In this document: positions 1 to 10,984 of the stretch, one piece after another
Numbering within the stretch: position 1 is the stretch's first letter
Layout: every line of letters begins with the position of its first letter
Source: Annulohypoxylon bovei var. microspora
Taxonomy: Eukaryota; Ascomycota; Sordariomycetes; Xylariales; Hypoxylaceae
Direction: 5' to 3'
NCBI GenBank assembly: GCA_022836615.1
Contig: MU405442.1
Location: 1 to 30,646 of the forward strand
Length of the DNA: 30,646 bases
The notes under the pieces: model-generated
Database searches by the model: none
Told to the model about the DNA's origin: nothing
The model's input: only the letters and a program-made list of their open reading frames with translations
Translations under genes and position numbers: made by a program

Positions 1-705
1 ATTATTTTTTTAAACTTTAATTATATTAATTATAAATTTTAATAAATATTAATTATTTATATTATAATTATTAATATTATTTTACTTTTAAAATATATTT
101 ATAAAAATTATAAAATAAATTAAAGCTTTTTTTAAAATTACATCGTTTTATTTAATTATTTTAATAATACTTATATTAAATATTATTATAATAATAATAA
201 ATATTAATGCTTATATTAATTAAATATATATTCATTTATAAACGTTCGATTAATATATAATTTTTTTAATTATAATAAATATAATTAAGCGTATTTAAAT
301 AACGAATATATTTAAGTTAATTTTTATTTTAACTTTATTAATTATTATATTAAAAAAATTTTAATTAATTATAAACATTATTTTTAAAAAAATTAAAAAC
401 TTTAAAATTTAATTATTAATAATAAAAAAAAAAATTAAAGCGTTCGAACATTAAAAGTTAATTATAATTTTTTAAAATAATAATTAAATATATTTATTAA
501 TTAATTTATACTTATAATATAAAATAAAAGTTACCGTGATTTTTATATTTAATTATAAAAATTATAAATTTTTTTATTAATTAAATTTATAATTAATTAT
601 TAAATAATTATAAAATTAATTTAAGCTCGATTTTAAGTTATATTTAAAACGATTTAAAATTAAACTTTTAAATAAAATAATTTAACCTATTTAAGTCAAT
701 TAATT
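1..705. repeat. AT-rich RIP-degraded block, left flank
   Basis: This stretch is almost only A and T, with scattered CpG, no usable reading frame and many A/T homopolymers. It stops abruptly near 705, where normal-complexity sequence begins. That is the usual look of a repeat mutated by RIP in Pezizomycotina. I could not recognise the parent element on either strand, so the repeat identity is open. Mitochondrial or centromeric DNA is an alternative, but the comparable right-hand block contains recognisable RIPed retrotransposon genes. Confidence 0.75.
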
Positions 706-1099
706 AAAGGTAGTCTTAGCAGGCTATTTTTTCGGATTTAAGCCCCTCGGAACGCCTTTGGAGGTGGTCCGAGCTAGTCGACGAGGTGGTTTCAGCAGAA
801 TGCCCGATAGTCACGCATGTAGGCCTAGATTGGGAAAGTCTCGGTACCCCGCCTCTTGTTCCCATCCCTGACTTGGGGTCTTGGACAGCTCTCGGCGGTC
901 TTTCGCCGAATCCCATGTCACCTAAGATATTTGAGGTCCTCGTCGGCATGGTTATCTAGGTATGTAGGGAAAATAGCCTTGATCAAGGAACTAGTAGCTT
1001 AAGAGCTGAAGACTCTCGCAGGCCAACCTCAAGAAAACAAGTAACAAGATCCTTTACTACCTCCCCTTCCCCCCCTTTGTACAAGAAATTCATCTCGTC
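706..1099. other. Junction and promoter region upstream of the mutarotase gene
   Basis: About 390 bp of balanced composition lie between the AT-rich block and the first start codon. A pyrimidine-rich tract (cctccccttcccccccttt) sits about 25-40 bp before the ATG at 1100, as is common in fungal 5' leaders. A short open frame on the minus strand (716-949) has no recognisable motif and I do not call it. No other feature seen. Confidence 0.5.
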
Positions 1100-1671
1100 A
1101 TGTGGGAACCACACTCGCCGCCGCCCACCCGTATTACTAAGTCGCCCGACCCGGAATCAAAGAAGAAGGCTGTTCGCCGTATCGCACAGATTGTGAAGTT
1201 GAAGCCCGAGTTCATCGACAAGTATAAAGAAGTCCACGCGGCCGTATGGCCCGAAGTTCTACAGCAAATCAAAGCCTGCAACATCCAGGACTGTAGGCTC
1301 CTCTTCTTCTACATAGCCTCGAAGCTGGGCCTTTCTATTGGATTAATCATTCTCACGGTTCTCTAGATAGCATATACCACGATCCCGTCACCGGCATCCT
1401 TTTTGCAACCTTTAAGTATGTCGGCTACGACTATGCGGGAGATATGGAGCGCATGCGCGAAAATCCAAAGGTTAGAGAATGGTGGGCTATGACCGACGGG
1501 TTTCAAGAGGTAAACGATTCGAGTCTTATTTTCATTTCTAATTGATGCACAGAGAACCCGAGTGCTAATTAGAACCTCCCCTCGTAGAGCATGGTACCTG
1601 GTGCTACAAGTAGCGAGTCTAGCGGTCCGGCATGGTGGAAAGAACTTGAGGAAGTGTTTTATCTAGAATAG
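1100..1671 (+). CDS. L-rhamnose mutarotase family protein
   Basis: Three exons, 1100-1292, 1367-1509 and 1588-1671, joined by GT-AG introns of 74 and 78 bp, give 139 aa. Family members interconvert the alpha and beta anomers of L-rhamnose, feeding its catabolism. Support: the HAAVWPEV segment with His46 (the position of the family's conserved catalytic His), the WWAMTD block at 103-108, and the C-terminal LEEVFYLE, which parallels the end of bacterial RhaM. The core begins near residue 27. The first 26 residues, rich in Pro and Lys, are an extension with no visible targeting signal. Exon 1 reads on to a stop inside intron 1, so splicing is required. No other rhamnose-pathway enzyme is in view; the sugar transporter lies 13 kb away. 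Convergent with the next gene. Substrate specificity is inferred from the family only. Confidence 0.88.
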
Positions 1672-1816
1672 AATAGAAGTCCAAGGTTAATAGCCGAGCC
1701 CGTATAACAACATATGAATGTCATCGTTATAGTTAACATGGGCGATTATCGTAGACATTATATCACTATTCCGGTTTAAAAAATCGAAATAGACTAACCA
1801 GCTGACCAAGTCTACC

Positions 1817-2490
1817 TCATCTCCACGATCCAAATAAGCCACCGAAGACACTGGAACCGCCTTTTCCACTGCCACGGCCGCCGTGTCTCCTAGCCTCATT
1901 TCTAATCCAGTCTTCCAAGAAAGACCGATCTGCCAGTCTTTTCCCATCAGTTATCTTAGTACAGACTTGAGCTTCTCCAGCGTCAAATCCGAGCAGCGTC
2001 GGTATGGAAGTAATCATATAATCCATGCCAAGCCCGCCACTCATAATGTCGGGAGAGTCATATTCGACCTCGCAATAACTAACGCCACCCTCTACCTCAC
2101 CCACGCCAGACTCGATGGCGGATTTGAGGAGCGGCGCTACGACGTGGCACGTAGCACACCACGAGGTGGTCCAGAGGGTGATGAGAGGCGTCCGAGAGGA
2201 TGACGATAAGAGCTGGTATGTGTGGAAATCATCTGGTCGACGGACGCTAACAAACTAGGGGTCAGTTCCAGAAGAGGGAAGTATCACGCCACGACGGTGA
2301 CGATAGCGATGGATCGATGAGGGTAACTAAATTGTCTAGGTACGACCTTGACCTGCTTTACTTACGGATTAAAAATCTGATTAGTAGCGCTAAGACGCAT
2401 AGACGTAGAGAAATTCCGGTTCGCTGAAGAACGGCAGAGGCCACTCAATGCTCCTGACCAAGCCTTATTAATAGTGATCATGGGTCGCAT
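1817..2490 (-). CDS. Thioredoxin-fold protein, probably mitochondrial
   Basis: Two exons on the minus strand, 2366-2490 and 1817-2246, separated by a 119-bp GT-AG intron, give 184 aa. Residues 1-40 are rich in Arg, Ser and Asn and lack acidic residues, as expected of a mitochondrial presequence. A thioredoxin-like fold follows: a beta strand TPLITLW (61-67), the redox motif TSWCATC with Cys72 and Cys75, and a later SIPTLL carrying the expected cis-proline. The C-terminus is a short Gly/Ser-rich tail ending FGGLFGSWR. The dipeptide between the cysteines (Ala-Thr) differs from the Gly-Pro of classical thioredoxin, so redox potential and partner are unknown. I know this as a conserved but uncharacterised fungal thioredoxin-domain family. 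The start at 2490 was preferred over the in-frame ATG at 2481 because it is the first ATG and extends the presequence. Confidence 0.8.
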
Positions 2491-2879
2491 ATTATGATGT
2501 AGAGGTAGATTGATCAAGCTCGCTCTTTTTACTTTGCATATAACTGGCTAACTGTATGTAAATATAGTTAGGTATGTATGTATGTAATAGTAGAAGATTC
2601 AATATTTGGAACTGGGTGGTTGAGACGTACGTTCCAAAGTGTAACTTCTCAAATTCAAATTTCAGACACATATGTACCTACTGAGTACATACATAAAACT
2701 AAACATTTTTATAACCACCTACTACGTCATATCCCGAACAAATTACATACATACGTAACCCTAGGGATCTTAAGTATTTGTTGAGAAAACTCTGTATGCT
2801 TGAACTCTATAAATGATCATATCCATAGGTAGTTTACCTTGTACATTTTAAATATATAAAGATTTCATCGCAACATGAT
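2491..2879. other. Intergenic, 389 bp
   Basis: This is the 5' side of the thioredoxin-like gene and the 3' side of the MFS gene. It contains a short tgta tetranucleotide run (about 2571-2587) and AT-rich stretches. No gene or structured element recognised. Confidence 0.5.
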
Positions 2880-5569
2880 CTAAAATTTCTCCATGAAATT
2901 CTTCCGCACGGTCCACATTCGAGCCCTCTTGCCGAAAATGTACATGGGTATCGTGAACAAGAGCACGATGAGTTGGATAATGCCGAGCCAAAGAAATACC
3001 ATCTTGGAGCCTTCTTCCGTAAGCCACTGCAGTAAAGGGAGTCAGTAATTTCCTCTTAAGGGAGTTTGGGATAGTTTGGGATAGTTTGGGATCTCAATCC
3101 CGAGATTGGCTTGAAAAGGAATGTTACTTACTTCCGTGACAAATACACTAAATACGAGCCCATGGAATATATTCTTGCTGAAGTTCAACGTCACTAGAGC
3201 TTCTCCGGCATACTGTCTGTAGCTGTCGACGCAGAACGTGATAGACGTCGTGGAGCCCAGCGCACATCCAAACGACACCACGCCGAAGAAAATCGTCGGG
3301 ACAATCCACGCGTCATTTACACTGGCCGACCACCCGAACCCCATAAGTCCGATGACTGTCGTCACGGCCACCGGTATTGCCATCACAAGCCGGAATTCGG
3401 GTTCGTAGAGGCCACCATTCCGACGTGCCATAGCTCTGACAATGCTATCGCTTACCTTGCCGGCGACCGCCGTGCCTAAAACACCGCCGACGAAGGGCGA
3501 TATGTAGACAAGACCTGTTGCCAACGCACTGAACTGATATCTACCTTCTCGGTAGATGACCGCTACCGATTCCGAGATGACAATCAGCCAACCAATCGAG
3601 CATGCGTACACCGCAGCCGACCAGAGCACCGACGGGTACGAGAAGAGGATAAAAGGACGGATGGCTGCCTTCCACCATCTATCTTGGTTAAGCCGACCGT
3701 AATGCACTTTCAATTGTTGAGTGAACGATTTTGGCGGCGCGTTCCGCAGGGCGTGCGTGTAAGCTTGTCCCGTGGTTATCGCTGCTCCAGCTAAGTTTGA
3801 GAATGACATCTTCTCACTATCCGTATCGGAGTGGACCGTTCCGTGCACGGTGTGGTTCGGATGTCCCCTCCTTGCCTGGAAATAGTCGCCGGAGGGGTGC
3901 TCATAAGGCGGCGAGCCGGGACTGCGCAATTGTGCTGGTTGGGGAGTAAGAGGTCCCCAGTTCACCCGGGACCATGCGCTACTATTTGACTGCGAACGAC
4001 TTACGTTTGGGCGGGTAGTATGAGAAGCGGTGTCGGCTTTCATCGCAGGACCAGTAGACGTAGACTCCTTAGCAGTTATGGATTCGTCCCCGACACCTGC
4101 TTGGGTCGTAGGATCCTTCTCTGTTGAAGATGTGATAGGAGGATCGTGAACATGTTCCAGACCGCCTGCATTGTCGTGGACCGGACCGGGTGCAAATCCG
4201 ACGTGAACCCCTTTGTGTCGCGGCTGCGGCGTTGTAGGTTCATGATGGCTTTCCGCATACTTTTCCTCGCCTGCATTTACTGTGGGGTTCTCCCGATTGA
4301 TAATCACGCCCTCGCTAGGTTGATACTGCGAGACTTGCCGAGCTGAGGACTTTCTGCTGAAAAGACTAGGCCGCTTTGAGAGACTGGGTCTCTTTGGCCG
4401 TCGTGATCTCGGTATCGGAGATCTATCCCAGAAGGTCTCGGGGACGAAAAAGAATAACAGACCGCCACAAAATGCGACTAATATTGCCACAATCCTGTAA
4501 GATAGTCTATTAGCCGGCGAAATATGCACGATGCAGTCTCTGGCGTAACGCCCATACTAACTCACCAGAATACCCAACGCCATCCGAGACGTTGAATAAT
4601 AGCAGCACTCAGGAGTGGAACCAAATTTTTACCACCGAGTAACAATAAGGTATACACGCCAATGCGGTACGCCCTCTCGTGCAAAAAGAATATCTCGGCG
4701 ATAGTAGCAGATGGGAGGCATTCGACGGGACTCACAGCAATTCCCTGGAAGATCCGGGCTAGTATCAGTGATGTAAAGTTGGGCGACAGAGCACACCACA
4801 CGGCCGATAGAATGAAGAGTATCACACTATAAAGATAGACTGGACGTTTCCCGTACAGGATTGCGGTGGGCGAAAAAAGGACACTGCCAATACCGAGGCC
4901 CATCATATACAAACCTGTCGTAAGTGAAACCTTGGCAACGTCAACATGGTAATCTATTTGCAGTATTAGCAGAAATCTTCATCGACGTTATGGAAACGCA
5001 AGGCCGTCTATACATGCCATTTGCAACATCAGTGAAGCCCGCCGCGATGATGGGCGTGATTCCACCGCCCACCGCGCAGTAAAGACCCAAAGACAATAAA
5101 GCAGAATCGCGGCGCCACGTTGGCCAATTCAGCGGATCGTTGTGTGAATCATCCGGCTGAGGTTCTAGAATGATTTGCCCATCTTTGGTCTTTTTCTTAT
5201 CATCCTCCTCGGTATTTGTTGGCTGTGGAGGTGCCTCCTGGACATGGGGGAGGCCAGTGGGGAGAGAAGAATGAGATGTCCTAGCCGGAGCATTCCGAAG
5301 ACCTAGTGGCTCATTTCGGCCCTGGGCAAGGAGCAGAACGGATCCTGGGTGAAGAGTCAGTATAAAGGTCGGCATTTTTGTCCTCCCTTTTTTTTTTCCC
5401 TTTTTAGCCACACCGACTTACCTGGTACTTCTATGGTCTCTTTGTCATTCAACATTCCCATATTCCATATCGATTTCGCACCATCACGAGACTCGCCAGC
5501 AGCATTAGCTTTCTTCCGAAAGAATGCTCCCCATAAGCCCTTGGGCGCCTGCTTTTCTGCTTCCTCCAT
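2880..5569 (-). CDS. MFS transporter, fungal drug:H+ antiporter type, with long central loop
   Basis: Five exons on the minus strand (5422-5569, 5018-5344, 4566-4953, 3132-4494, 2880-3026) give 790 aa. Introns are 77, 64, 71 and 105 bp; the 64-bp one needs a GC donor. The N-terminal ~130 residues are cytosolic, with a VPGSVLLL segment and HNDPLNWPTWRRD just before TM1, a signature of fungal DHA1-like carriers. TM2/TM3 carry LTTGLYMMGLGIGS and the motif-A-like SPTAILYGKRPVYL. TM6 is followed by VPETFWDRS. A loop of roughly 250 residues (about 310-560), very rich in Ser, Pro and His, separates the two six-helix halves and is predicted disordered. TM7-TM12 continue in exon 4; exon 5 supplies the last helix and a basic tail ending NFMEKF. 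It should act at the plasma membrane as a proton-coupled exporter, but the substrate cannot be read from sequence. Confidence 0.85.
3060..3092. repeat. 10-bp triplicate repeat inside an intron
   Basis: Three tandem copies of a unit like gtttgggata lie in the last intron of the MFS gene (3027-3131). The array is short and does not disturb the splice sites or the branch-point sequence. Confidence 0.8.
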
Positions 5570-6999
5570 CCTTTCTGGGTTCCCTCAATACTCTCGACTA
5601 GGATAACCACGTTTTCATAGGTAAGTCACATTGACCAAAACCGTCTCGAATTAGACGATATGTAGGTGACTGATTCTATGTACCCAAGGTCACGGTTCAT
5701 ATATAGTTGGCTAGTTGGTCGGGTCTTGGGTTACGACTTGTTGTTTTCTTAGCAACAGTCTAAGTAGTTACCTATGCGTAGGTAGGCATTGATAAAGGAC
5801 TTGCACTCTGGTGAAAGCGAGGAGCGGTGTGAAAGAGTAACCTTGTGACTCAGATTTCGATCTTTGAGCAGCAGACGAGGAGAGGGATGGAAATGGTGGT
5901 CTTATAAAGCAATAAAGTTTTCTTAATCAAGCAATAAAAGTTACCTTACGTAGTCCCTAGGCATATAAATTCATTTCCCCATGCCGAGATATGACGGACG
6001 ATAATAGCACTAATAAAGCACCAGCGTGATCTACTATCCAAGAATTGGGGGTTTATGAGTAGGCGTTTGCTTAGTTGGAATAGCGTGCTAACAAGACGAT
6101 CCCTGGTAAGCCAATGAGAGGGCAGAATATATCTATATATGGAGTCCCGCCGTTAAGGGTATGCCGCAGGTGGTCAGGCGGCGGTAGGCACATGAGACCA
6201 ACCAACTCGCCGACATCACCCATCAGCCGCCAGAACGAGGCGGCTCTTCCACAAGGGGTGGGTGAGTGGAGATACACCAGATACACCATATACACCAGAT
6301 ACACCATATACATCATATATATATATATATATATACAATACTTAAGGGATAAAAGGTAGATGTGCGTGTGTACGTATTTCCCATATTTGTATGTATGTTA
6401 GGAATAGTTAGTAAGTAATGTTATAAGTTGAGGATAACTCTAGGTACTAGGTAAGTCAAAATAGTTGCAAGGTACAAAATCATAAAATTGTTGTCGGTGA
6501 GATTAATAAGAAGGTTGCACATGCTTCTTGAGACTAAAAGCAATTGGTCAAGATGAGGAGAAGGAGGAAGTTGACGCCGATCATCGATGTGCAACAGCAG
6601 GTTATCCACAGGGGCCGCAATAAGCTCAAGGTTGGGTCGGCGGGGGTTGAGGTAATGCACTATGACGATAAATCTATCATACTAGTCCTTACTTGGTTAG
6701 CTCACTCATCCTGCCTAGTGCTCATCTAAAGCCGTCAAGACGTGCATTCCCAAAATTTCCTCAAGATATACCCATACATTTACGACAGCGCCTATCTCGT
6801 TTATGTCTCTCTATCTTAAAGACCAACTTCATACCCCAGGAATTCCAAGGTTAGGTCTTGCGCTATCGTCACCGTTTGCGCTCATCTCGCCCCCTCCCCC
6901 ACACAATCGGTTCCAGATTCCGGTATGTGGTAGTGTGGTGTGGTAGAAATCGCCCAGGGCTTTCCGCTAAGGATCTCATTCGAGCGACCTCCTCATCTC
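5570..6999. other. Intergenic, divergent promoter region of MFS and ELP6
   Basis: This 1.43-kb stretch has no convincing gene. Short open frames on both strands around 6071-6730 owe their length to the microsatellite or lack motifs. The last ~150 bp are the ELP6 leader, with a pyrimidine-rich part at 6880-6905. An in-frame ATG at 6940 precedes the preferred ELP6 start. Confidence 0.5.
6271..6340. repeat. Microsatellite: tacacca-type repeats followed by (TA)n
   Basis: An array alternating gatacacca and tatacacca units runs from 6271 and passes directly into a tatata tract ending near 6338. It is a simple-sequence tract and explains two open frames that cross it. Confidence 0.9.
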
Positions 7000-7942
7000 A
7001 TGGCGTCGCGAATTCCACCCCTCCTAGACAGCTATCTCCGCCTACCACCTGAAACATCGCTCGTTCTTCTCAGTGGAGTATTAGGATCAACCACGAATTG
7101 GCTTGTCCTCCGCTATCTGTATTCTCTGCTCTCAACTCCGTCTGACCCCGTACCAGGACAACATGGTCTCGATGCACATGGCACAGATGACACAAGTGTG
7201 GTTCTTGTCAGTTTCTTGCGGGACTACGCTTTCTGGAAGGAGGGTGCTGGAAAACTTGGCATTGATCTTGATTTGCTAGCTAGGAAAGGCAAATTCGTCT
7301 TCGTCGACGGTCTTGTCGGCTTGTTTCATACGTCACAGAACCAGACGACGAAGTACGCGCCAGAAAATATACCTGGGAGGAAGGTCTTGTCCAACGTCAC
7401 ACTACAACAGCTGTACAAAGAACTTGAAGATGCTGTTGCGCGGGTCCAAAGTTCATCTCCAGAAAAGAAAACGGTTCTAATTGCGGACCAGTTGGACATG
7501 CTCCTAGCTGCCTCTGGGGGGGAGGTTTCAAGCCAAGGACTGCGGGAGACACTACTTGACATTCGTGAGGTAAGTTGCTCAAGACAAATATGTCTAATAT
7601 GTCATATCGTCTCCGGGCTACATCAGAGGTTAATCAATAGCTTTATAATAGAAAGTATATTCATCCATTGTCACCGTTTCTGCAGATGAACCATTGATAT
7701 CATCACAAGCGACACACCTAGAAAAGGAACACGCGGCACTTGCTATATCCTTAGCCCATGACGCTCACCTTGTTATTAGTCTGCGGATGCTGGATACAGG
7801 TACGGCAAGAGACGTAAGCGGCGTTTTGAGGGCCACCCCAGGTGGTGGGAATGATGGTATTGGTAGGGTCGTGGAAGAACAGGAATTGCTATACTTCGTC
7901 ACTGGTGATGGTGGAGTGCGAGTATTTGAACGTGGCCAGTGA
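7000..7942 (+). CDS. ELP6: Elongator complex protein 6
   Basis: Two exons, 7000-7569 and 7652-7942, with an 82-bp GT-AG intron, give 286 aa. Elp6 forms a hexameric RecA-like ring with Elp4 and Elp5. The ring associates with Elp1-3 and is needed for tRNA wobble-uridine modification. Diagnostic stretches: the N-terminus MASRIPPLLDSYLRLPPETS, then LVLLSGVLGSTTNWLVLRYL, VVLVSFLRDYAFWKEGAGKLG, FVFVDGLVGLF, TVLIADQLDMLLAASG, and in exon 2 SLAHDAHLVISLRMLDTGTARDVSG. As expected for Elp6, the RecA-like fold has no Walker A motif. I chose the ATG at 7000 rather than the in-frame one at 6940 because fungal homologues begin near MASRIPP and its context (tcATGG) is better. The gene converges on RPL37. 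Confidence 0.9.
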
Positions 7943-8270
7943 CTACTACTATGCCGGGGCCTGACCAGCGAAATAGCTTTTGTAGTATAGATAAGAGTTA
8001 ACAGAGCCCCGTCGATCTCCAACGTTCCAGCTAGGCCAAGGTGACCTCAAGGCCTACGGGCAAATATCATGAAGCAGAATTGTCATAGTAGTCAGTCACT
8101 AGGAGCCGTCAAACTTGTCAAGTCATAATGCCATTTTTGGTCGGAAATGCTAGCCTGACATTTCCGCCGAACTCAGAAATGTACGAGTCCATGATGAGCC
8201 AGTCCAAATGTCAGAAACACCATTCCCCTTCCATGCCACTGCCATCACCCATCACTCCCTAATGAACGCC
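7943..8270. other. Convergent intergenic region, 328 bp
   Basis: These are the shared 3' flanks of ELP6 and RPL37. No gene, repeat or clear hairpin was recognised. Confidence 0.5.
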
Positions 8271-8850
8271 CTATTTCAGAGCTGGACCTCGCGCGTCCTT
8301 AGGTACGCCGGTTCGGAAGCCGTTCTTGAATTTGCGGGAGACGTCCTTGAGGTATCGCATGCGGCCGGTACCGACGGTCTTTCGGCGCTTGGCCTTCTCG
8401 CTCCAGTTGTCTGTGGTTATAAAAATCAGCACCGTATAACTTTAGTATAATCCTATCATTTCCGTTTCCATTCTTCGGCATGGTATCTCTCTTGTAATTT
8501 CTCCAGGTATCACATACACTTTCGGGTCTTAGCGGCGGGGTATCCGCACGAGGAGCAGGTGTGCTTCTGGATGTGAAGAGAGCGACGTCCTAAATTCACA
8601 ATCGTCAGTTGGTACCGTCGCTATGTATATATTTAAAAATATGTAGGTATGTCGAAATCGGCCATGCGCTACGCCGAAGTCCACGTCGTTCTCGAGGGTT
8701 GGGGTATTTTTTTTTTAACTGACCACATCGTCGGCACAGAGTGTGCGTCTTATTATGACGCTTTCCGAAGCTGGAAGTTCCCTTGGCTATAATTCGATGT
8801 CAGTCGCGGGTTGGCAGCGGGATCAATATTTCGAGAGGATACGCACTCAT
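8271..8850 (-). CDS. RPL37: 60S ribosomal protein eL37
   Basis: Four coding exons on the minus strand (8847-8850, 8724-8786, 8518-8589, 8271-8410) give 92 aa, the normal length of eL37. The first coding exon is only ATGA; splicing completes MTKGTSSFGKRHNKTHTLC. The zinc-binding ribbon is intact: CRRCG and then CSSCG supply the four cysteines. The basic stretch KAKRRKTVGTGRMRYLKDVS and the end ARGPALK match the family. Introns are 60, 134 and 107 bp. The reading frame is broken among tiny exons, so gene finders relying on long frames would miss it. A fourth, 5'-leader intron is likely at 8876-8946. Role: structural component of the large ribosomal subunit at the exit-tunnel side. Ribosomal-protein genes with early introns are usual in filamentous fungi. 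Confidence 0.93.
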
Positions 8851-8875
8851 CTTGGCAGCGAAACTGTGAGGATAC

Positions 8876-8946
8876 CTGTCAGTATAAGGGATACGGTGAT
8901 AAGACCAATTGATTTAGATTATTTCGGTGATATTTGGTTTACATAC
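8876..8946 (-). other. Putative 5'-UTR intron of RPL37
   Basis: On the minus strand a good donor (gtatgt, 8946 downward) and an acceptor after ctgac (ending 8876) lie just upstream of the start codon at 8850. Leader introns are common in fungal ribosomal-protein genes. There is no coding constraint, so only transcript data can confirm it. Confidence 0.45.
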
Positions 8947-9829
8947 CTTCAATGTGATCTGGTGATGGAAAGTTTCGCAGGTTGTGTGAGTTGAGACTAA
9001 GGTAGTATAGTGTTGCTGCGTGTGAAATTTTCGCTTTGCGATTTTCGTGGGGAGTCTGGGAATGGAATTAGTTATCCGAAAAGGAACCGAGACGGTAGCC
9101 CTAAAAGATTTGTTTAATTGAATTAATTTAAAGCAAGAAATAGATTGATGCATTTATGCGAGTTACCCAGATGTCCCACCTTTCCATCTTACCTCATCAT
9201 ATCGTGTACCTATGTACCTATATACAGTACATTAGGTATGTACATTGTACTTGTGCTATGTACATACATAGTAGAGCTATGTACTGGTTATTCCTGATAA
9301 GATAAAGGGACGGAGGTTCCAAGGTTGCCCCTCCCCTCCTCAGCTGTCACTTTATTGTCATAGACCTTGTCCCTGTGCCTCGCGCCCAGCGCCCATGTGA
9401 CGGAAGCTGCGATTTAGGGACAACTTACATACATTCCATACCCCTAATAAATTGGAAGTTGCTTTCTAATAAGGTTGCAAAAGGTTACCTATCCCTAAGT
9501 ATCTTTACCATCTAAGAAACGTATCTCGTATACCTTAGGCTTTACCTAGGTATCCATCTCATTGAAGCTTTCCATCTTCCATCTTCTTCCAACATACATA
9601 CTTCAAGTGCCGGTCGCTATTCTTCTCTTATCTTACAATATTCATTCCTGCACGTCGCAAACAACCCTCTCGTCTTCTACGCCTTCTGTTTATTTCCTCG
9701 CCTTGTTTAGCTTAGACTGTTTAGTCATAGAAGCAGGAATATCTACCTTTTTCTACCTGGTTTGTATTTGACTGAAAGACGCCAGCATCGTTGTATCATC
9801 ACTAGCTAGCCAGGCAACCTTCGACGAAG
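8947..9829. other. Divergent promoter region of RPL37 and ATG3
   Basis: About 880 bp without a gene. It holds repeated tacctaggta-like and gtacatacata words (9206-9290 and 9480-9560) that form several imperfect inverted repeats, then a pyrimidine-rich ATG3 leader from about 9555. A 69-codon frame at 9562-9771 lies in this leader and has no motif support. Confidence 0.5.
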
Positions 9830-10984
9830 ATGAATATCATCTACTCTACGGTTAACACGATCCGGGACAAGTATACTCCCGTGAGTCATACATCCACCTT
9901 TCGAAAGACCGGTCAGATCACTCCCGAGGAGTTCCTAGCGGCCGGTGACTATCTCGTCTTCAAGTTCCCAACTTGGTCATGGGCAGATGCGGACTCCGAG
10001 TCGAAGCGTGTTAGCTACCTACCGCCCGGAAAGCAGTTCTTAGTTACTCGAAACGTTCCTTGTAACCGTCGCCTCGACGAGGATTTTGCTGGGGATGCCG
10101 GGCACGAGGAAGCAGTCGTTGGCGACGGCGACGATTTCAACCCCAAAGGTCGCGCAGATGATGACGGGTGGCTGCGTACTGGTGGTTTGAGCAGTTCGCA
10201 ACCACTCAAGGCGAAGGATGTTCGAACCGTTGACGATGCGGGGAATGTAGGAGATAGTCTAGACGATGAGGATGAGATTCCGGACATGGAAGACGATGAC
10301 GATGATGAAGCTATTATTCGGGATACTGATGCGCATAAGAAGACCGGGTAAGTATTCGTTCGATTTTCAACCTGATAGCTTTAGAATTTCAGGTACTAAC
10401 TTAACGCATAAAAGGGCTCGCCGCACATACACCCTCTACATTATGTATTCTCCTTACTACCGAACACCCCGCCTCTACCTATCTGGCTATTCCGAAGGGC
10501 AGCCTCTCGCTCCTCATCTTATGATGGAGGACATCGTTGGAGACTACAAAGACAAGACGGTTACGTTAGAAGACTTTCCGTTCTTTGCCAACAATGTCAA
10601 GATGGCTAGCGTGCACCCCTGCAAACACGCTTCGGTTATGAAGACTCTTCTGGATCGCGCAGACGCCGCTCTAAAGATTAGGCGTGATAAGATGAAGTCG
10701 GGGAAGGTAGTAGGAAACGACCCTGGCATGGAGGGCCTCGTAGATGAGATCAACAAGCTAGATGTCAAGAGTGCTGAGGCGGCCGCCGAGTCCAGCAATG
10801 ACGACTGGGAGGAGGTCGAAGTCGAAGACCAAGAGGTGGCCATCCGGGTTGACCAATACCTCGTCGTATTCCTCAAGGTATGTGGATTGTTCCCTGTCAA
10901 CAGTATTGGACAATTCTAACTATTGCTTAGTTCATGGCTAGTGTAACCCCTGGCATCGAGCATGATTTCACAATGGGCGTGTAG
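9830..10984 (+). CDS. ATG3: Autophagy E2-like conjugating enzyme Atg3
   Basis: Three exons (9830-10347, 10415-10877, 10931-10984; introns 67 and 53 bp) give 344 aa. Atg3 takes Atg8 from Atg7 and transfers it to phosphatidylethanolamine on forming autophagosomes. The N-terminal amphipathic segment (MNIIYSTVNTIRDKYTP) and TGQITPEEFLAAGDYL are typical. An acidic disordered insert follows (about residues 141-165, many Asp/Glu). The E2 core restarts at ARRTYTLYIMYSPYYRTPR, and the active site is VHPCKH with Cys242. A WEEV motif at 304-307, preceded by Asp-Asp, fits the Atg8-interacting (AIM) motif that yeast Atg3 carries. The C-terminus, TPGIEHDFTMGV, matches the family. Start context (cgaagATGA) and N-terminal conservation support 9830. 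Confidence 0.95.

Noticed and set aside
1..705. Mitochondrial DNA insertion or centromere core as explanation of AT-rich blocks
   Set aside because: No mitochondrial gene text is readable, and the right-hand block shows RIPed Ty3 and gag sequences; RIP explains both blocks more simply.
716..949. 77-codon minus-strand frame at the left border
   Set aside because: No motif, no start context or neighbours supporting it; could be a remnant but cannot be shown.
6421..6730. Overlapping frames on both strands near 6421-6730 as a small gene
   Set aside because: Neither peptide has a recognisable motif, and each is the shadow of the other.
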